Assembly: GCA_030694835.1 (NCBI GenBank)
Contig: JAUYUF010000073.1
Location: forward strand, 1 to 6,413
Reading direction: 5' to 3'
Source of the DNA: Flavobacteriaceae bacterium
GTDB taxonomy: Bacteria; Bacteroidota; Bacteroidia; Flavobacteriales; Flavobacteriaceae
Length of the DNA stretch: 6,413 bases
The position numbers and the translations under genes were made by a program. Below are positions 1 to 6,042 of this stretch, one piece after another. The first letter of the stretch is position 1, and every line of letters begins with the position of its first letter. The notes beneath the pieces were generated by a model. It did not search any database and was not told the origin of the DNA. It saw nothing but the letters and a program-made list of their open reading frames with translations.

Positions 1-1
1 T

Positions 2-40
2 GATATAGTTCGTTTTATAGCGCCAAGTCCAGGAAAATAA
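2..40 (+). CDS. Possible 3' end of an upstream gene (last 12 codons)
   Basis: Frame 2 is open from the window edge and reads DIVRFIAPSPGK before a TAA at 38-40. The fragment is too short to identify or to prove coding. In flavobacteria the gene before bamD is often dapA, but this tail does not match any DapA C-terminus I can recall, so I do not assign it. Frame 1 opens with a stop (TGA at 1-3), so frame 2 is the more plausible one. Confidence 0.3.
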   Translation, partial: DIVRFIAPSPGK

Positions 41-47
41 TTAATTG

Positions 48-111
48 ATAACATACAAGATTTTAAAATGTTATGGATTTTAGAACAAAAAAATCGTTTT
101 ATAAATCCATA
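48..111. repeat. Two overlapping inverted repeats upstream of bamD
   Basis: ATAACAT (48-54) is the exact reverse complement of ATGTTAT (68-74), with a 13-nt loop. TATGGATTT (72-80) is the exact reverse complement of AAATCCATA (103-111), with a 22-nt loop. The two stems share bases 72-74, so they cannot both form fully at once. Neither is GC-rich nor followed by a T-run, so they are poor canonical terminators. They could be a weak end signal for the upstream gene, an operator next to the bamD promoter, or chance in AT-rich DNA. Confidence 0.35.
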
Positions 112-120
112 ATAAATAAT

Positions 121-128
121 TACTTTTG
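121..128 (+). promoter_or_regulatory. Bacteroidota -7 promoter box for the bamD operon
   Basis: TACTTTTG matches the Bacteroidota primary-sigma -7 consensus TAnnTTTG exactly. I see no clean TTG -33 element about 19 nt upstream, only a TTTT at 97-100. Transcription would be expected to begin a few bases after 128, at roughly 133-136. That makes the ATG at 145 a better translation start than the ATG at 133 or the one at 73. Confidence 0.55.
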
Positions 129-144
129 CAGCATGATTAAAAAT

Positions 145-963
145 ATGAGAAAATTATTAATTTTATTGGTGGCTATTTCAACGGTATCGTGTAGTCAATA
201 CCAAAAAGTTTTGAATAAAGGTACAGTTGAAGACCGTTATAAAATGGCAACAGAATTATACGACGCTAAAAAATACAGTAAAACAATACCACTATTCGAA
301 AAAATAACACCAAGTTATAGAGATAAACCACAAATGGAACGTATTCAATTTATGGTTGCAGATGCTCATTATCAAATTAAAGATTATAATTTATCTTCCT
401 ATTATTTTGATAAGTTTACTAAAAATTATCCTAAAAGTTCTAAAAAGGAAGAAGCAGCATATTACTCAGCATTAAGCTATTATAAATTATCGCCAAGATA
501 TAGTATAGATCAAAAAGAAACCAATCAGGCAATTGAAGCTTTGCAGAATTTTATTGTAACATATCCAAGTAGTGAATATGTAAGTGAGGCTAATAAATTA
601 ATTAAAGAACTAACAGTGAAGTTAGAAAAGAAATCTTTTGAAATAGCTAAACAATATTATTTAATTGAAGATTACAAAGCTGCTATTGCTGCTTTTGATA
701 ATTTGATGTCTGATTATTTAGGTACCGTATATAGAGAGGAAGCAATGTTTTTAAGATTTAAAGCTTCAAATGATTTAGCACTTAAAAGTGTAATTACTAA
801 AAAAGAGGAACGATTAAATAATGCTGTAAAAGCACATCAGAAATTAAAAAGAAATTATCCTAATTCTAAATTTTTAGAAGAAGCTGATAAGTTATTAGAT
901 GTGATTAATAAAGAAATTGAATTATTACCTAAAATTGAAACACTTGTAGAAAATGGATTATAA
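145..963 (+). CDS. bamD: Outer membrane protein assembly factor BamD (lipoprotein)
   Basis: BamD is the periplasm-facing lipoprotein that works with BamA to insert beta-barrel proteins into the outer membrane. From ATG 145 the protein is 272 aa, a normal length. It starts with a short lipoprotein signal, MRKLLILLVAISTVSC, with Cys16 (codon 190-192) as the lipidated residue; the lipobox is loose, as is common in Bacteroidota. The post-cysteine start SQYQKVLNKGTVEDRYKMA is typical of the Bacteroidota family. The rest is helical tetratricopeptide-like repeats with recurring 'NYPKS', 'TYPSSEY' and 'NYPNSKF' turns. The frame is open from ATG 73, and ATG 133 is also in frame, but both would add residues before the signal peptide, and the promoter box at 121-128 argues against them. 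The last 11 nt overlap rpoZ, so the two are probably translationally coupled. Family assignment is from motif and neighbourhood recognition. Confidence 0.93.
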   Translation: MRKLLILLVAISTVSCSQYQKVLNKGTVEDRYKMATELYDAKKYSKTIPLFEKITPSYRDKPQMERIQFMVADAHYQIKDYNLSSYYFDKFTKNYPKSSKKEEAAYYSALSYYKLSPRYSIDQKETNQAIEALQNFIVTYPSSEYVSEANKLIKELTVKLEKKSFEIAKQYYLIEDYKAAIAAFDNLMSDYLGTVYREEAMFLRFKASNDLALKSVITKKEERLNNAVKAHQKLKRNYPNSKFLEEADKLLDVINKEIELLPKIETLVENGL

Positions 964-1279
964 AAACTCAAAAGCACCGATTAGTACGATTACTTACGAT
1001 AAAAAAGCAATTGAAGCTCCGGTTGGAAACTTATACGAAGCTATTTCAATCATCGCAAAAAGATCAGAACAGATTAGTGGTGACGTTAAAAAGGAATTGA
1101 TAGATAAGTTGGAAGAATTTGCAACGTTTAATGACAGTTTGGAAGAAGTTTTTGAAAACAAAGAACAAATTGAAGTTTCAAAATTTTATGAAAAACTTCC
1201 AAAAGCTACTGCAATTGCTATTCAAGAATGGTTTGATAATAAGATTTATTATCGTAAGCAAGACGAGGAATCTAAATAA
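953..1279 (+). CDS. rpoZ: RNA polymerase omega subunit, Bacteroidota type
   Basis: This 108-aa protein is the small omega subunit, which helps assembly and stability of RNA polymerase by clamping the beta' subunit. The core NLYEAISIIAKRSEQI (about residues 26-41) corresponds to the conserved omega helix that in other bacteria reads roughly 'y.lv..aakRarqi'. The C-terminal part, with LEEVFENKEQIEVSKFYEKL and a final QEWFDNKIYYR, is characteristic of Bacteroidota omega proteins and is absent from the proteobacterial form. The ATG at 953 lies inside the end of bamD (11-nt overlap), and the start MDYKNSKAP matches the family N-terminus, so the start is secure. The stop is 5 nt before coaBC. It has no own promoter that I can see and should be expressed from the bamD transcript. 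Confidence 0.93.
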   Translation: MDYKNSKAPISTITYDKKAIEAPVGNLYEAISIIAKRSEQISGDVKKELIDKLEEFATFNDSLEEVFENKEQIEVSKFYEKLPKATAIAIQEWFDNKIYYRKQDEESK

Positions 1280-1284
1280 TTACC

Positions 1285-2496
1285 ATGTCTGTATTAAGCG
1301 GTAAAAAAGTATTACTCGGTATTTCTGCCGGAATTGCTGCTTATAAAACAGCTTTCTTAATACGACTTTTTGTGAAAGCCGGTGCTGAAGTAAAGGTCGT
1401 AATGACTCCGGCTTCCAAAGAGTTTGTTACTCCACTTACACTTTCAGCCTTATCTAATAACCCTGTTTATTATACTTTTGTTGCTAAAGAAGAGAATGAT
1501 GAACTGTGGCATAGTCATGTAGAATTGGGTCTTTGGGCAGATTTTATGTTGATTGCCCCTGCTACTGCCAACACATTGGCAAAAATGAGCAAAGGCACTT
1601 GCGATAATCTACTTTTAGCTACCTATTTATCTGCTAAATGTCCAGTTTATTTTGCGCCTACGATGGATTTAGATATGTATCAACATCCATCAACCAAAGA
1701 GAATATTGAAATACTTCAAAGTTTTGGAAACATTTTTATCCCAGCTACAAGCGGTGAATTAGCTAGTGGATTAGTTGGTGAAGGAAGGATGGCTGAACCA
1801 GAAGATATAGTAAAATTTATTGAAACTGATTTACTTTCAAAGTTACCTTTAAAAAATAAAAAAGTTTTAATAACTGCTGGTCCAACATACGAAGCTATCG
1901 ATCCTGTTCGTTTTATTGGTAACCATTCATCAGGTAAAATGGGATTTGAATTAGCCAAAAAAGCTGCTAGTTTAGGTGCTCAAGTTATATTAATATCAGG
2001 ACCTTCTAATGAGCAAGTAAATAATTCATTTATTCAAAGAATTGATGTTGTTTCGGCAGAAGAAATGTATGAAGTTTGCCATAGATTTTATGCTATAGTT
2101 GATGTAGCTATTTTATCAGCAGCTGTTTCAGATTATAAACCAACTAAAATATTGGTTGAAAAAATAAAAAAATCAGAAAAGCAATTATCTATTGATTTAG
2201 AGCCTACAAAAGATATTTTAGCATCTTTAGGAAAACTTAAAAAGAATCAATTGTTAATAGGTTTTGCACTTGAAACTGAAAATGAAATTGCCAATGCGAT
2301 AACTAAAATTGAGAAGAAGAATTTAGATTTTATAGTTCTCAATTCATTAAATGATAAAGGAGCCGGATTTAAAATGGACACAAATAAAGTTACAATCATT
2401 GATAAATTCAGAAAAATTTCGGAATTTAGTCTAAAATCTAAAGAAGCAGTTGCTTCTGATATTTTTGTCATCATAATTTCTAAATTAAATGAATAA
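1285..2496 (+). CDS. coaBC: Bifunctional CoaBC: phosphopantothenoylcysteine decarboxylase / synthetase
   Basis: CoaBC carries out two cytoplasmic steps of coenzyme A synthesis: CTP-dependent joining of cysteine to 4'-phosphopantothenate (CoaB) and FMN-dependent decarboxylation to 4'-phosphopantetheine (CoaC). The 403-aa length is normal for the fusion. The CoaC half (about 5-185) has GISAGIAAYK (12-21), the catalytic His78 in HVELG, the FMN-site APATANTLAK (91-100) and the flap GELASGLVGEGRM (157-169). The CoaB half (about 190-403) has ITAGPTYEAIDPVRFIGNHSSGKMG (in two pieces, 196-210 and 211-220), SAAVSDYKP (278-286), KIKK (293-296), GFALET (326-331) and NDKGAGF (356-362). The key E. coli residues His75 and Asn210 align at a constant offset of 3 (His78, Asn213), but Asn125 is Asp128 and Cys158 is Ser161 here. 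The gene begins 5 nt after rpoZ and its last 8 nt overlap the next gene, indicating an operon. Confidence 0.95.
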   Translation: MSVLSGKKVLLGISAGIAAYKTAFLIRLFVKAGAEVKVVMTPASKEFVTPLTLSALSNNPVYYTFVAKEENDELWHSHVELGLWADFMLIAPATANTLAKMSKGTCDNLLLATYLSAKCPVYFAPTMDLDMYQHPSTKENIEILQSFGNIFIPATSGELASGLVGEGRMAEPEDIVKFIETDLLSKLPLKNKKVLITAGPTYEAIDPVRFIGNHSSGKMGFELAKKAASLGAQVILISGPSNEQVNNSFIQRIDVVSAEEMYEVCHRFYAIVDVAILSAAVSDYKPTKILVEKIKKSEKQLSIDLEPTKDILASLGKLKKNQLLIGFALETENEIANAITKIEKKNLDFIVLNSLNDKGAGFKMDTNKVTIIDKFRKISEFSLKSKEAVASDIFVIIISKLNE

Positions 2497-3379
2497 AATT
2501 TTTCTATTTATTATTTTATTGTCAATGACTTTCAGTGCTTTAGCGCAAGAATTTCAATGTAAAGTAATCGTCAATGCCGAAAAAATTCCAGGTTCTAACA
2601 AACAAATATTTAGCACTTTAGAAAATTCATTAAATGAATTTGTCAATCAAAAAAAGTGGACAAATCAAACTTTTGATTCAAAAGGACAAATAGTTTGCGT
2701 TTTTACATTGAATATTTTAGAGCAGCCAAATCCTAACGAATTCAAAGCTTCTTTGCAGTTACAAGTTTCAAGACCAGTTTTTAATTCTACTTATACTACT
2801 CCAATTTTTAATTATAAAGATGATCAATTCTCTTTTAGGTATACAGAATTTGAACCTTTGTTTTATAATCCAAATAATTTTCAATCAAACTTAGTTTCTG
2901 TAATTGCTTATTATGGCTATATAATTTTAGGATTTGATGCTGATACATTTGCTGAAAAAGGAGGTGATGAGTATTATTATCAAGCTCAAAATATTGTAAA
3001 TTTAGCACAACAAAGCAGTTATATTGGATGGAATTCTAATGATGGTTTACGCAACCGATATAATCTAGTTAATGAATTACTTTCTCCAACTTTTGAGGTA
3101 GTAAGAAATTCTTCATATCAATATCATATAAATGGTTTAGATATGATGTATGCTGATAATTTTAATTCAAAAGAAGTTATTTCAAATGCAATAATTTCTA
3201 TGGATGAATTATTTAGTCAACGACCAAATTCAATATTAATCCGTGTATTTATGGATGCTAAATCAGAGGAAATTGCAAATATATTTTCTGATGGTCCTAA
3301 AATAGAGACCAATGAATTGAAAAGAGTCCTCAATTCAATTTCTGCAATTAATTCATCTAAGTGGCAAAAAATAAAATAG
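2489..3379 (+). CDS. DUF4835 family exported protein of unknown function
   Basis: This 296-aa protein has a clear Sec signal peptide: MNK, a hydrophobic run (residues 4-15), and SALA with predicted cleavage before Gln20. The mature part resembles the Bacteroidota DUF4835 family, recalled from features such as SRPVFNSTY, TPIFNYKDDQFSFRY, GFDADTFAEKGG and a final NSSKWQKIK. I do not know of an established reaction. I have a loose memory that Bacteroidales members are labelled PorD, a type IX secretion component, which I cannot verify here. The mature protein has only two cysteines, Cys24 and Cys70, which could form a periplasmic disulfide. The acid- and aromatic-rich mature domain has no further membrane segment, so it is probably periplasmic or outer-membrane associated. 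The ATG lies within the last 8 nt of coaBC; recN starts 36 nt downstream. Confidence 0.85.
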   Translation: MNKIFLFIILLSMTFSALAQEFQCKVIVNAEKIPGSNKQIFSTLENSLNEFVNQKKWTNQTFDSKGQIVCVFTLNILEQPNPNEFKASLQLQVSRPVFNSTYTTPIFNYKDDQFSFRYTEFEPLFYNPNNFQSNLVSVIAYYGYIILGFDADTFAEKGGDEYYYQAQNIVNLAQQSSYIGWNSNDGLRNRYNLVNELLSPTFEVVRNSSYQYHINGLDMMYADNFNSKEVISNAIISMDELFSQRPNSILIRVFMDAKSEEIANIFSDGPKIETNELKRVLNSISAINSSKWQKIK

Positions 3380-3387
3380 AAATATTG

Positions 3388-3395
3388 TATTTTTA
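3388..3395 (+). promoter_or_regulatory. Weak candidate -7 box ahead of recN
   Basis: TATTTTTA in the 36-nt gap before recN differs from TAnnTTTG only at the last base. It would place a transcript start near 3400-3403, about 13-16 nt before the TTG start of recN. No clear TTG -33 element is seen; that region would lie in the end of the DUF4835-type gene. It may give recN some independent expression, but read-through from bamD is equally possible. Confidence 0.25.
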
Positions 3396-3415
3396 GTCGC
3401 AAAATAAACAAGAAT

Positions 3416-5068
3416 TTGCTTACTTCATTAACCATTCATAATTACGCTTTAATTGAGGAACTTCATGTAGATTTTACTGAAGGACTGACTATGATAACTG
3501 GTGAAACTGGTGCCGGAAAATCAATTCTTTTAGGAGCATTAGGGTTGGTTTTGGGAAATAGAGCTGATTTAAATAGTTTAAAAGATATTTCTAAAAAATG
3601 TGTAATTGAAGCTGTTTTTAGAATAGATAATTATAATTTATCATCATTTTTTCAAGAAGAAAATATAGATTTTGAATTGGAAACAATTATTAGAAGAGAG
3701 ATTCTTCCAGGTGGAAAATCTAGAGCTTTTATTAATGATACTCCAGTTAATTTAACTGTTTTATCAGCCTTAAATTCATTTTTAATTGATGTTCATAGTC
3801 AAAATCAAACATTGGCTATAACTCAAAAAGATTTTCAGTTTGAGATACTAGATGCCTTAGCGAATCATAAACCTAAAGTTGAATCATACAAAAGAGGATT
3901 AGTATTATTTAAAAACTTGCAAAAAGAATATTCGGAGCTTTTAACTCAGCAAAATAAAGCTAATGAACAGCATGATTATAACTCATTTTTATTTAATGAA
4001 TTAGCAATTGCCAATTTAAAAGAAACTGAACAAGAGGAATTAGAAGAATTGTTAGAAAGGTTAAACCATATAGAAGTAATTAAACAAAATTTAGGAGATG
4101 CTATTCAACTATCTGAAAATGAAGAAATAGGAATAGATCTTTCATTAAAAAAGTTTAAAATAAATATTCAAAGAATTTCATCTTATGCAAGAGATTATGA
4201 AGATATATATAATCGTTTTGAAAGTATTTTTATTGAATATCAAGATATTTTATCAGAAATTGAAAATGCATTTGAAAAGTTAGATGTAGATCCTCTTGAG
4301 ATAGAAAATTTGAATCAACGACTACAATTGATTTATTCACTTCAAAAGAAACATCATCTTAATTCTATTTCAGATTTATTAGTTCTTCAAGATGAATTAG
4401 CAGAGAAAATAAAAATAGTTGAAAACGCATCAGAAGTTATTAAAGAGAAAGAATTAGAAATTAAAAATGTTGAGGTTCAATTAAATCAATTAGCATTAGA
4501 AATTCATCAAAAAAGATTAATAGTAATACCAGATTTAACTTCACAATTAGAGTTTATTCTAAAGCAACTTGGAATGCCTAATGCCCAGTTTCAAATAGTT
4601 TTAAATTTAATTGAAACATTTTCTAGTAATGGAAAAGATGAAATAGAATGGTTGTTTTCTGCCAATAAAGGTTCAAATTTAGGGGAATTAAGAAAAGTGG
4701 CATCTGGAGGTGAAATGTCTCGTATTATGTTGGCTATCAAATCTGTATTATCAAATTACAGTAAACTTCCTACTATTATTTTTGATGAAATTGATACAGG
4801 AATTTCAGGAGAAGTTGCTAATAAAATGGCAGAAATAATGCAGCAAATGGCTTCTAATATGCAAGTTATAACCATAACACATTTACCTCAAATTGCAGCT
4901 AAAGGAGTTCATCATTTCAAAGTATTTAAGATGGATGAAATGGATAAAACAAAAACTCAAATCAGAAAATTATCTAAAGAAGAGAGAATAGAAGAACTAG
5001 CAGAAATGTTAGGTGGTAAATTAATTTCAGCTTCTGCAATTGAACACGCAAAAGAGCTTTTAAATTAA
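3416..5068 (+). CDS. recN: DNA repair protein RecN (SMC-like ATPase)
   Basis: RecN is a cytoplasmic SMC-like ATPase that acts early in recombinational repair of double-strand breaks, promoting cohesion of broken DNA. The 550-aa length is close to E. coli RecN. Motifs are complete: Walker A GETGAGKS (29-36), a Q-loop region DVHSQNQ (125-131, where many RecN proteins have HGQH), ABC signature ASGGEMSR (429-436), Walker B TIIFDEIDTG (453-462) and the H-loop His489 in ITITHLPQIA. Glu/Lys/Gln-rich helices between about 155-200 and 315-370 should form the short coiled-coil arm. The start is TTG 3416: the frame contains no ATG between the preceding stop (3377-3379) and this point, and translation from TTG gives the family N-terminus LTSLTIHNYALIEEL. 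The first internal ATG (residue 26) would cut into the ATPase fold just before Walker A. Confidence 0.96.
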   Translation: MLTSLTIHNYALIEELHVDFTEGLTMITGETGAGKSILLGALGLVLGNRADLNSLKDISKKCVIEAVFRIDNYNLSSFFQEENIDFELETIIRREILPGGKSRAFINDTPVNLTVLSALNSFLIDVHSQNQTLAITQKDFQFEILDALANHKPKVESYKRGLVLFKNLQKEYSELLTQQNKANEQHDYNSFLFNELAIANLKETEQEELEELLERLNHIEVIKQNLGDAIQLSENEEIGIDLSLKKFKINIQRISSYARDYEDIYNRFESIFIEYQDILSEIENAFEKLDVDPLEIENLNQRLQLIYSLQKKHHLNSISDLLVLQDELAEKIKIVENASEVIKEKELEIKNVEVQLNQLALEIHQKRLIVIPDLTSQLEFILKQLGMPNAQFQIVLNLIETFSSNGKDEIEWLFSANKGSNLGELRKVASGGEMSRIMLAIKSVLSNYSKLPTIIFDEIDTGISGEVANKMAEIMQQMASNMQVITITHLPQIAAKGVHHFKVFKMDEMDKTKTQIRKLSKEERIEELAEMLGGKLISASAIEHAKELLN

Positions 5069-5084
5069 AAAGTTTCATTTTTAA
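5065..5084 (+). terminator. Weak AT-only hairpin at the end of recN
   Basis: TTAAAAA (5065-5071) and TTTTTAA (5078-5084) are exact reverse complements with a 6-nt loop; the left arm contains part of the recN stop codon. A stem of A-T pairs only is thermodynamically weak, although AT-rich Bacteroidota genomes do use A-rich/T-rich hairpins at gene ends. It lies where the bamD-recN transcript would be expected to stop, but it could be chance. Confidence 0.25.
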
Positions 5085-5094
5085 AATATTCGAT

Positions 5095-5102
5095 TAACTT
5101 TG
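5095..5102 (+). promoter_or_regulatory. Bacteroidota -7 promoter box for fabI
   Basis: TAACTTTG matches TAnnTTTG exactly and is followed by CGACCACAAAA. A TTTC at 5073-5076, 18 nt upstream of the box, could be a degenerate -33 element. A transcript start near 5107-5110 would leave a 5' leader of roughly 35 nt before the fabI ATG at 5144. Together with the terminator after fabI this suggests fabI is its own transcription unit. Confidence 0.6.
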
Positions 5103-5143
5103 CGACCACAAAATACTATAATATCAATTTATAAAATTAAACT

Positions 5144-5956
5144 ATGTACAATTTACTCAAAGGAAAGAGAGGTATTATTTTTGGAGCTTTAGATCAGAAT
5201 TCAATTGCTTGGAAAGTAGCAGAACGTGCCCATGAAGAAGGAGCAACTTTTGTGCTAACAAATGCTCCCATAGCAATGCGTTTTGGGGAAATTAATGCGC
5301 TAGCAGAAAAAACAGGTTCTCAAGTAATTCCTGCAGATGCAACTTCTATGGAAGATTTAGAGAATTTAATAACTCAATCAGTTGAGATTTTAGGAGGTAA
5401 ATTAGATTTTGTGTTACATTCAATAGGAATGTCTATTAATGTTAGAAAAGGAAATCATTATACGGAGCAAAATTATGATTATACCCATAAAGGTTTTGAT
5501 GTTTCGGCTTTATCATTTCATAAAGTAATGAATGTTTTGTACAAAAATAAAGCGATGAATGAATGGGGGAGTATTGTAGCTTTGTCTTATATGGCAGCGC
5601 AACGTGTTTTTCCAGATTATAATGATATGGCTGACAATAAAGCATATTTAGAGTCTGTTGCTCGTAGTTTTGGGTATTTCTTTGGACGCGATTTTAAGGT
5701 TAGGGTTAATACCATTTCTCAATCACCAACTCCAACAACTGCCGGTACAGGTGTTAAAGGTTTTGGTGATTTTTTAGTATTTGCTGAAAAAATGTCTCCA
5801 TTAGGAAATGCAACTGCATTAGAATGTGCTGATTATACAATAACTATGTTTTCGGATTTAACAAGAAAAGTAACGCTTCAAAATTTATTACATGATGGTG
5901 GATTCTCCAATATGGGAATTAGCGATGCAATTGTAGCAGATTATTTGAGAGAATAA
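5144..5956 (+). CDS. fabI: Enoyl-[acyl-carrier-protein] reductase FabI
   Basis: FabI reduces the trans-2 double bond of enoyl-ACP with NAD(P)H, the last step of each fatty-acid elongation cycle. The protein is 270 aa, typical for the family. It is a short-chain dehydrogenase/reductase fold: nucleotide-binding start GKRGIIFGALDQNSIAW (7-23), DAT (65-67) near the adenine pocket, LHSIGM (91-96), and the FabI catalytic triad Tyr149 (SYMAAQR), Tyr159 and Lys166 (PDYNDMADNKAYLE). The 10- and 7-residue spacings equal those of E. coli Tyr146, Tyr156 and Lys163. The substrate-loop stretch is ISQSPTPTTAGTGVKGF (191-207), the Bacteroidota form of the E. coli ISAGPIRT loop, and the insertion around NVRKGNHYTEQNYDYTHKG (99-117) also fits that lineage. 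Gly95, at the position of E. coli Gly93 that affects triclosan binding, is retained. The ATG at 5144 follows an own promoter box. Confidence 0.96.
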   Translation: MYNLLKGKRGIIFGALDQNSIAWKVAERAHEEGATFVLTNAPIAMRFGEINALAEKTGSQVIPADATSMEDLENLITQSVEILGGKLDFVLHSIGMSINVRKGNHYTEQNYDYTHKGFDVSALSFHKVMNVLYKNKAMNEWGSIVALSYMAAQRVFPDYNDMADNKAYLESVARSFGYFFGRDFKVRVNTISQSPTPTTAGTGVKGFGDFLVFAEKMSPLGNATALECADYTITMFSDLTRKVTLQNLLHDGGFSNMGISDAIVADYLRE

Positions 5957-5985
5957 TTCTTATAGTAACATATATTTAATAAGTT

Positions 5986-6010
5986 AAGCTCTCTTTTAGA
6001 GAGCTTTTTT
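5986..6010 (+). terminator. Rho-independent terminator after fabI
   Basis: AAGCTCTC (5986-5993) pairs perfectly with GAGAGCTT (5999-6006) around a 5-nt TTTTA loop, and a run of six T (6005-6010) closes it. The stem is 8 bp with four G-C pairs, by far the strongest hairpin in the window. It begins 30 nt after the fabI stop and sits before the promoter-like box of the next gene. Confidence 0.88.
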
Positions 6011-6012
6011 AG

Positions 6013-6020
6013 TACATTTG
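6013..6020 (+). promoter_or_regulatory. Bacteroidota -7 promoter box for the glycosyltransferase
   Basis: TACATTTG matches TAnnTTTG exactly, only 2 nt after the T-run of the fabI terminator. A start near 6025-6028 would give a leader of about 15-18 nt to the TTG at 6043. An alternative box, TTATTTTG (6038-6045), with TTG 6018-6020 as its -33 element (17-nt gap), would overlap the proposed start codon and is less attractive. Confidence 0.5.
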
Positions 6021-6042
6021 ATTTGATAAATTTAACATTATT

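Noticed and set aside
73..132. N-terminal extension of BamD from ATG 73
   Set aside because: It would put 24 residues before a normal lipoprotein signal peptide and place the start inside an inverted repeat and upstream of the promoter box.
1119..1304. Small plus-strand open frame overlapping rpoZ
   Set aside because: It is the +1 shadow of rpoZ; its peptide is low-complexity Lys/Phe/Leu with no recognisable domain.
1473..1480. TACTTTTG inside coaBC, an exact TAnnTTTG match
   Set aside because: It is within coding sequence (Tyr-Thr-Phe-Val) with no -33 element and no gene start just downstream; likely chance in AT-rich DNA.
1852..1865. A-rich run (six A, T, six A) in the linker between the CoaC and CoaB halves, considered as a slippage site
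   Set aside because: The reading phase does not fit the X-XXY-YYZ pattern of -1 frameshifting, there is no clear downstream hairpin, and the full fusion is intact. Transcript slippage cannot be excluded but nothing supports it.
1716..1958. Minus-strand open frame opposite coaBC
   Set aside because: It is antisense to a strongly conserved gene and shows no domain, promoter or separate conservation signal.
3217..3435. Minus-strand open frame across the DUF4835-recN junction
   Set aside because: It mostly mirrors the end of the DUF4835-type gene; no start signals or recognisable protein features.
5442..5645. Minus-strand open frame opposite fabI
   Set aside because: Same reason: an antisense shadow of the catalytic part of FabI, with His/Tyr-rich low-information sequence.
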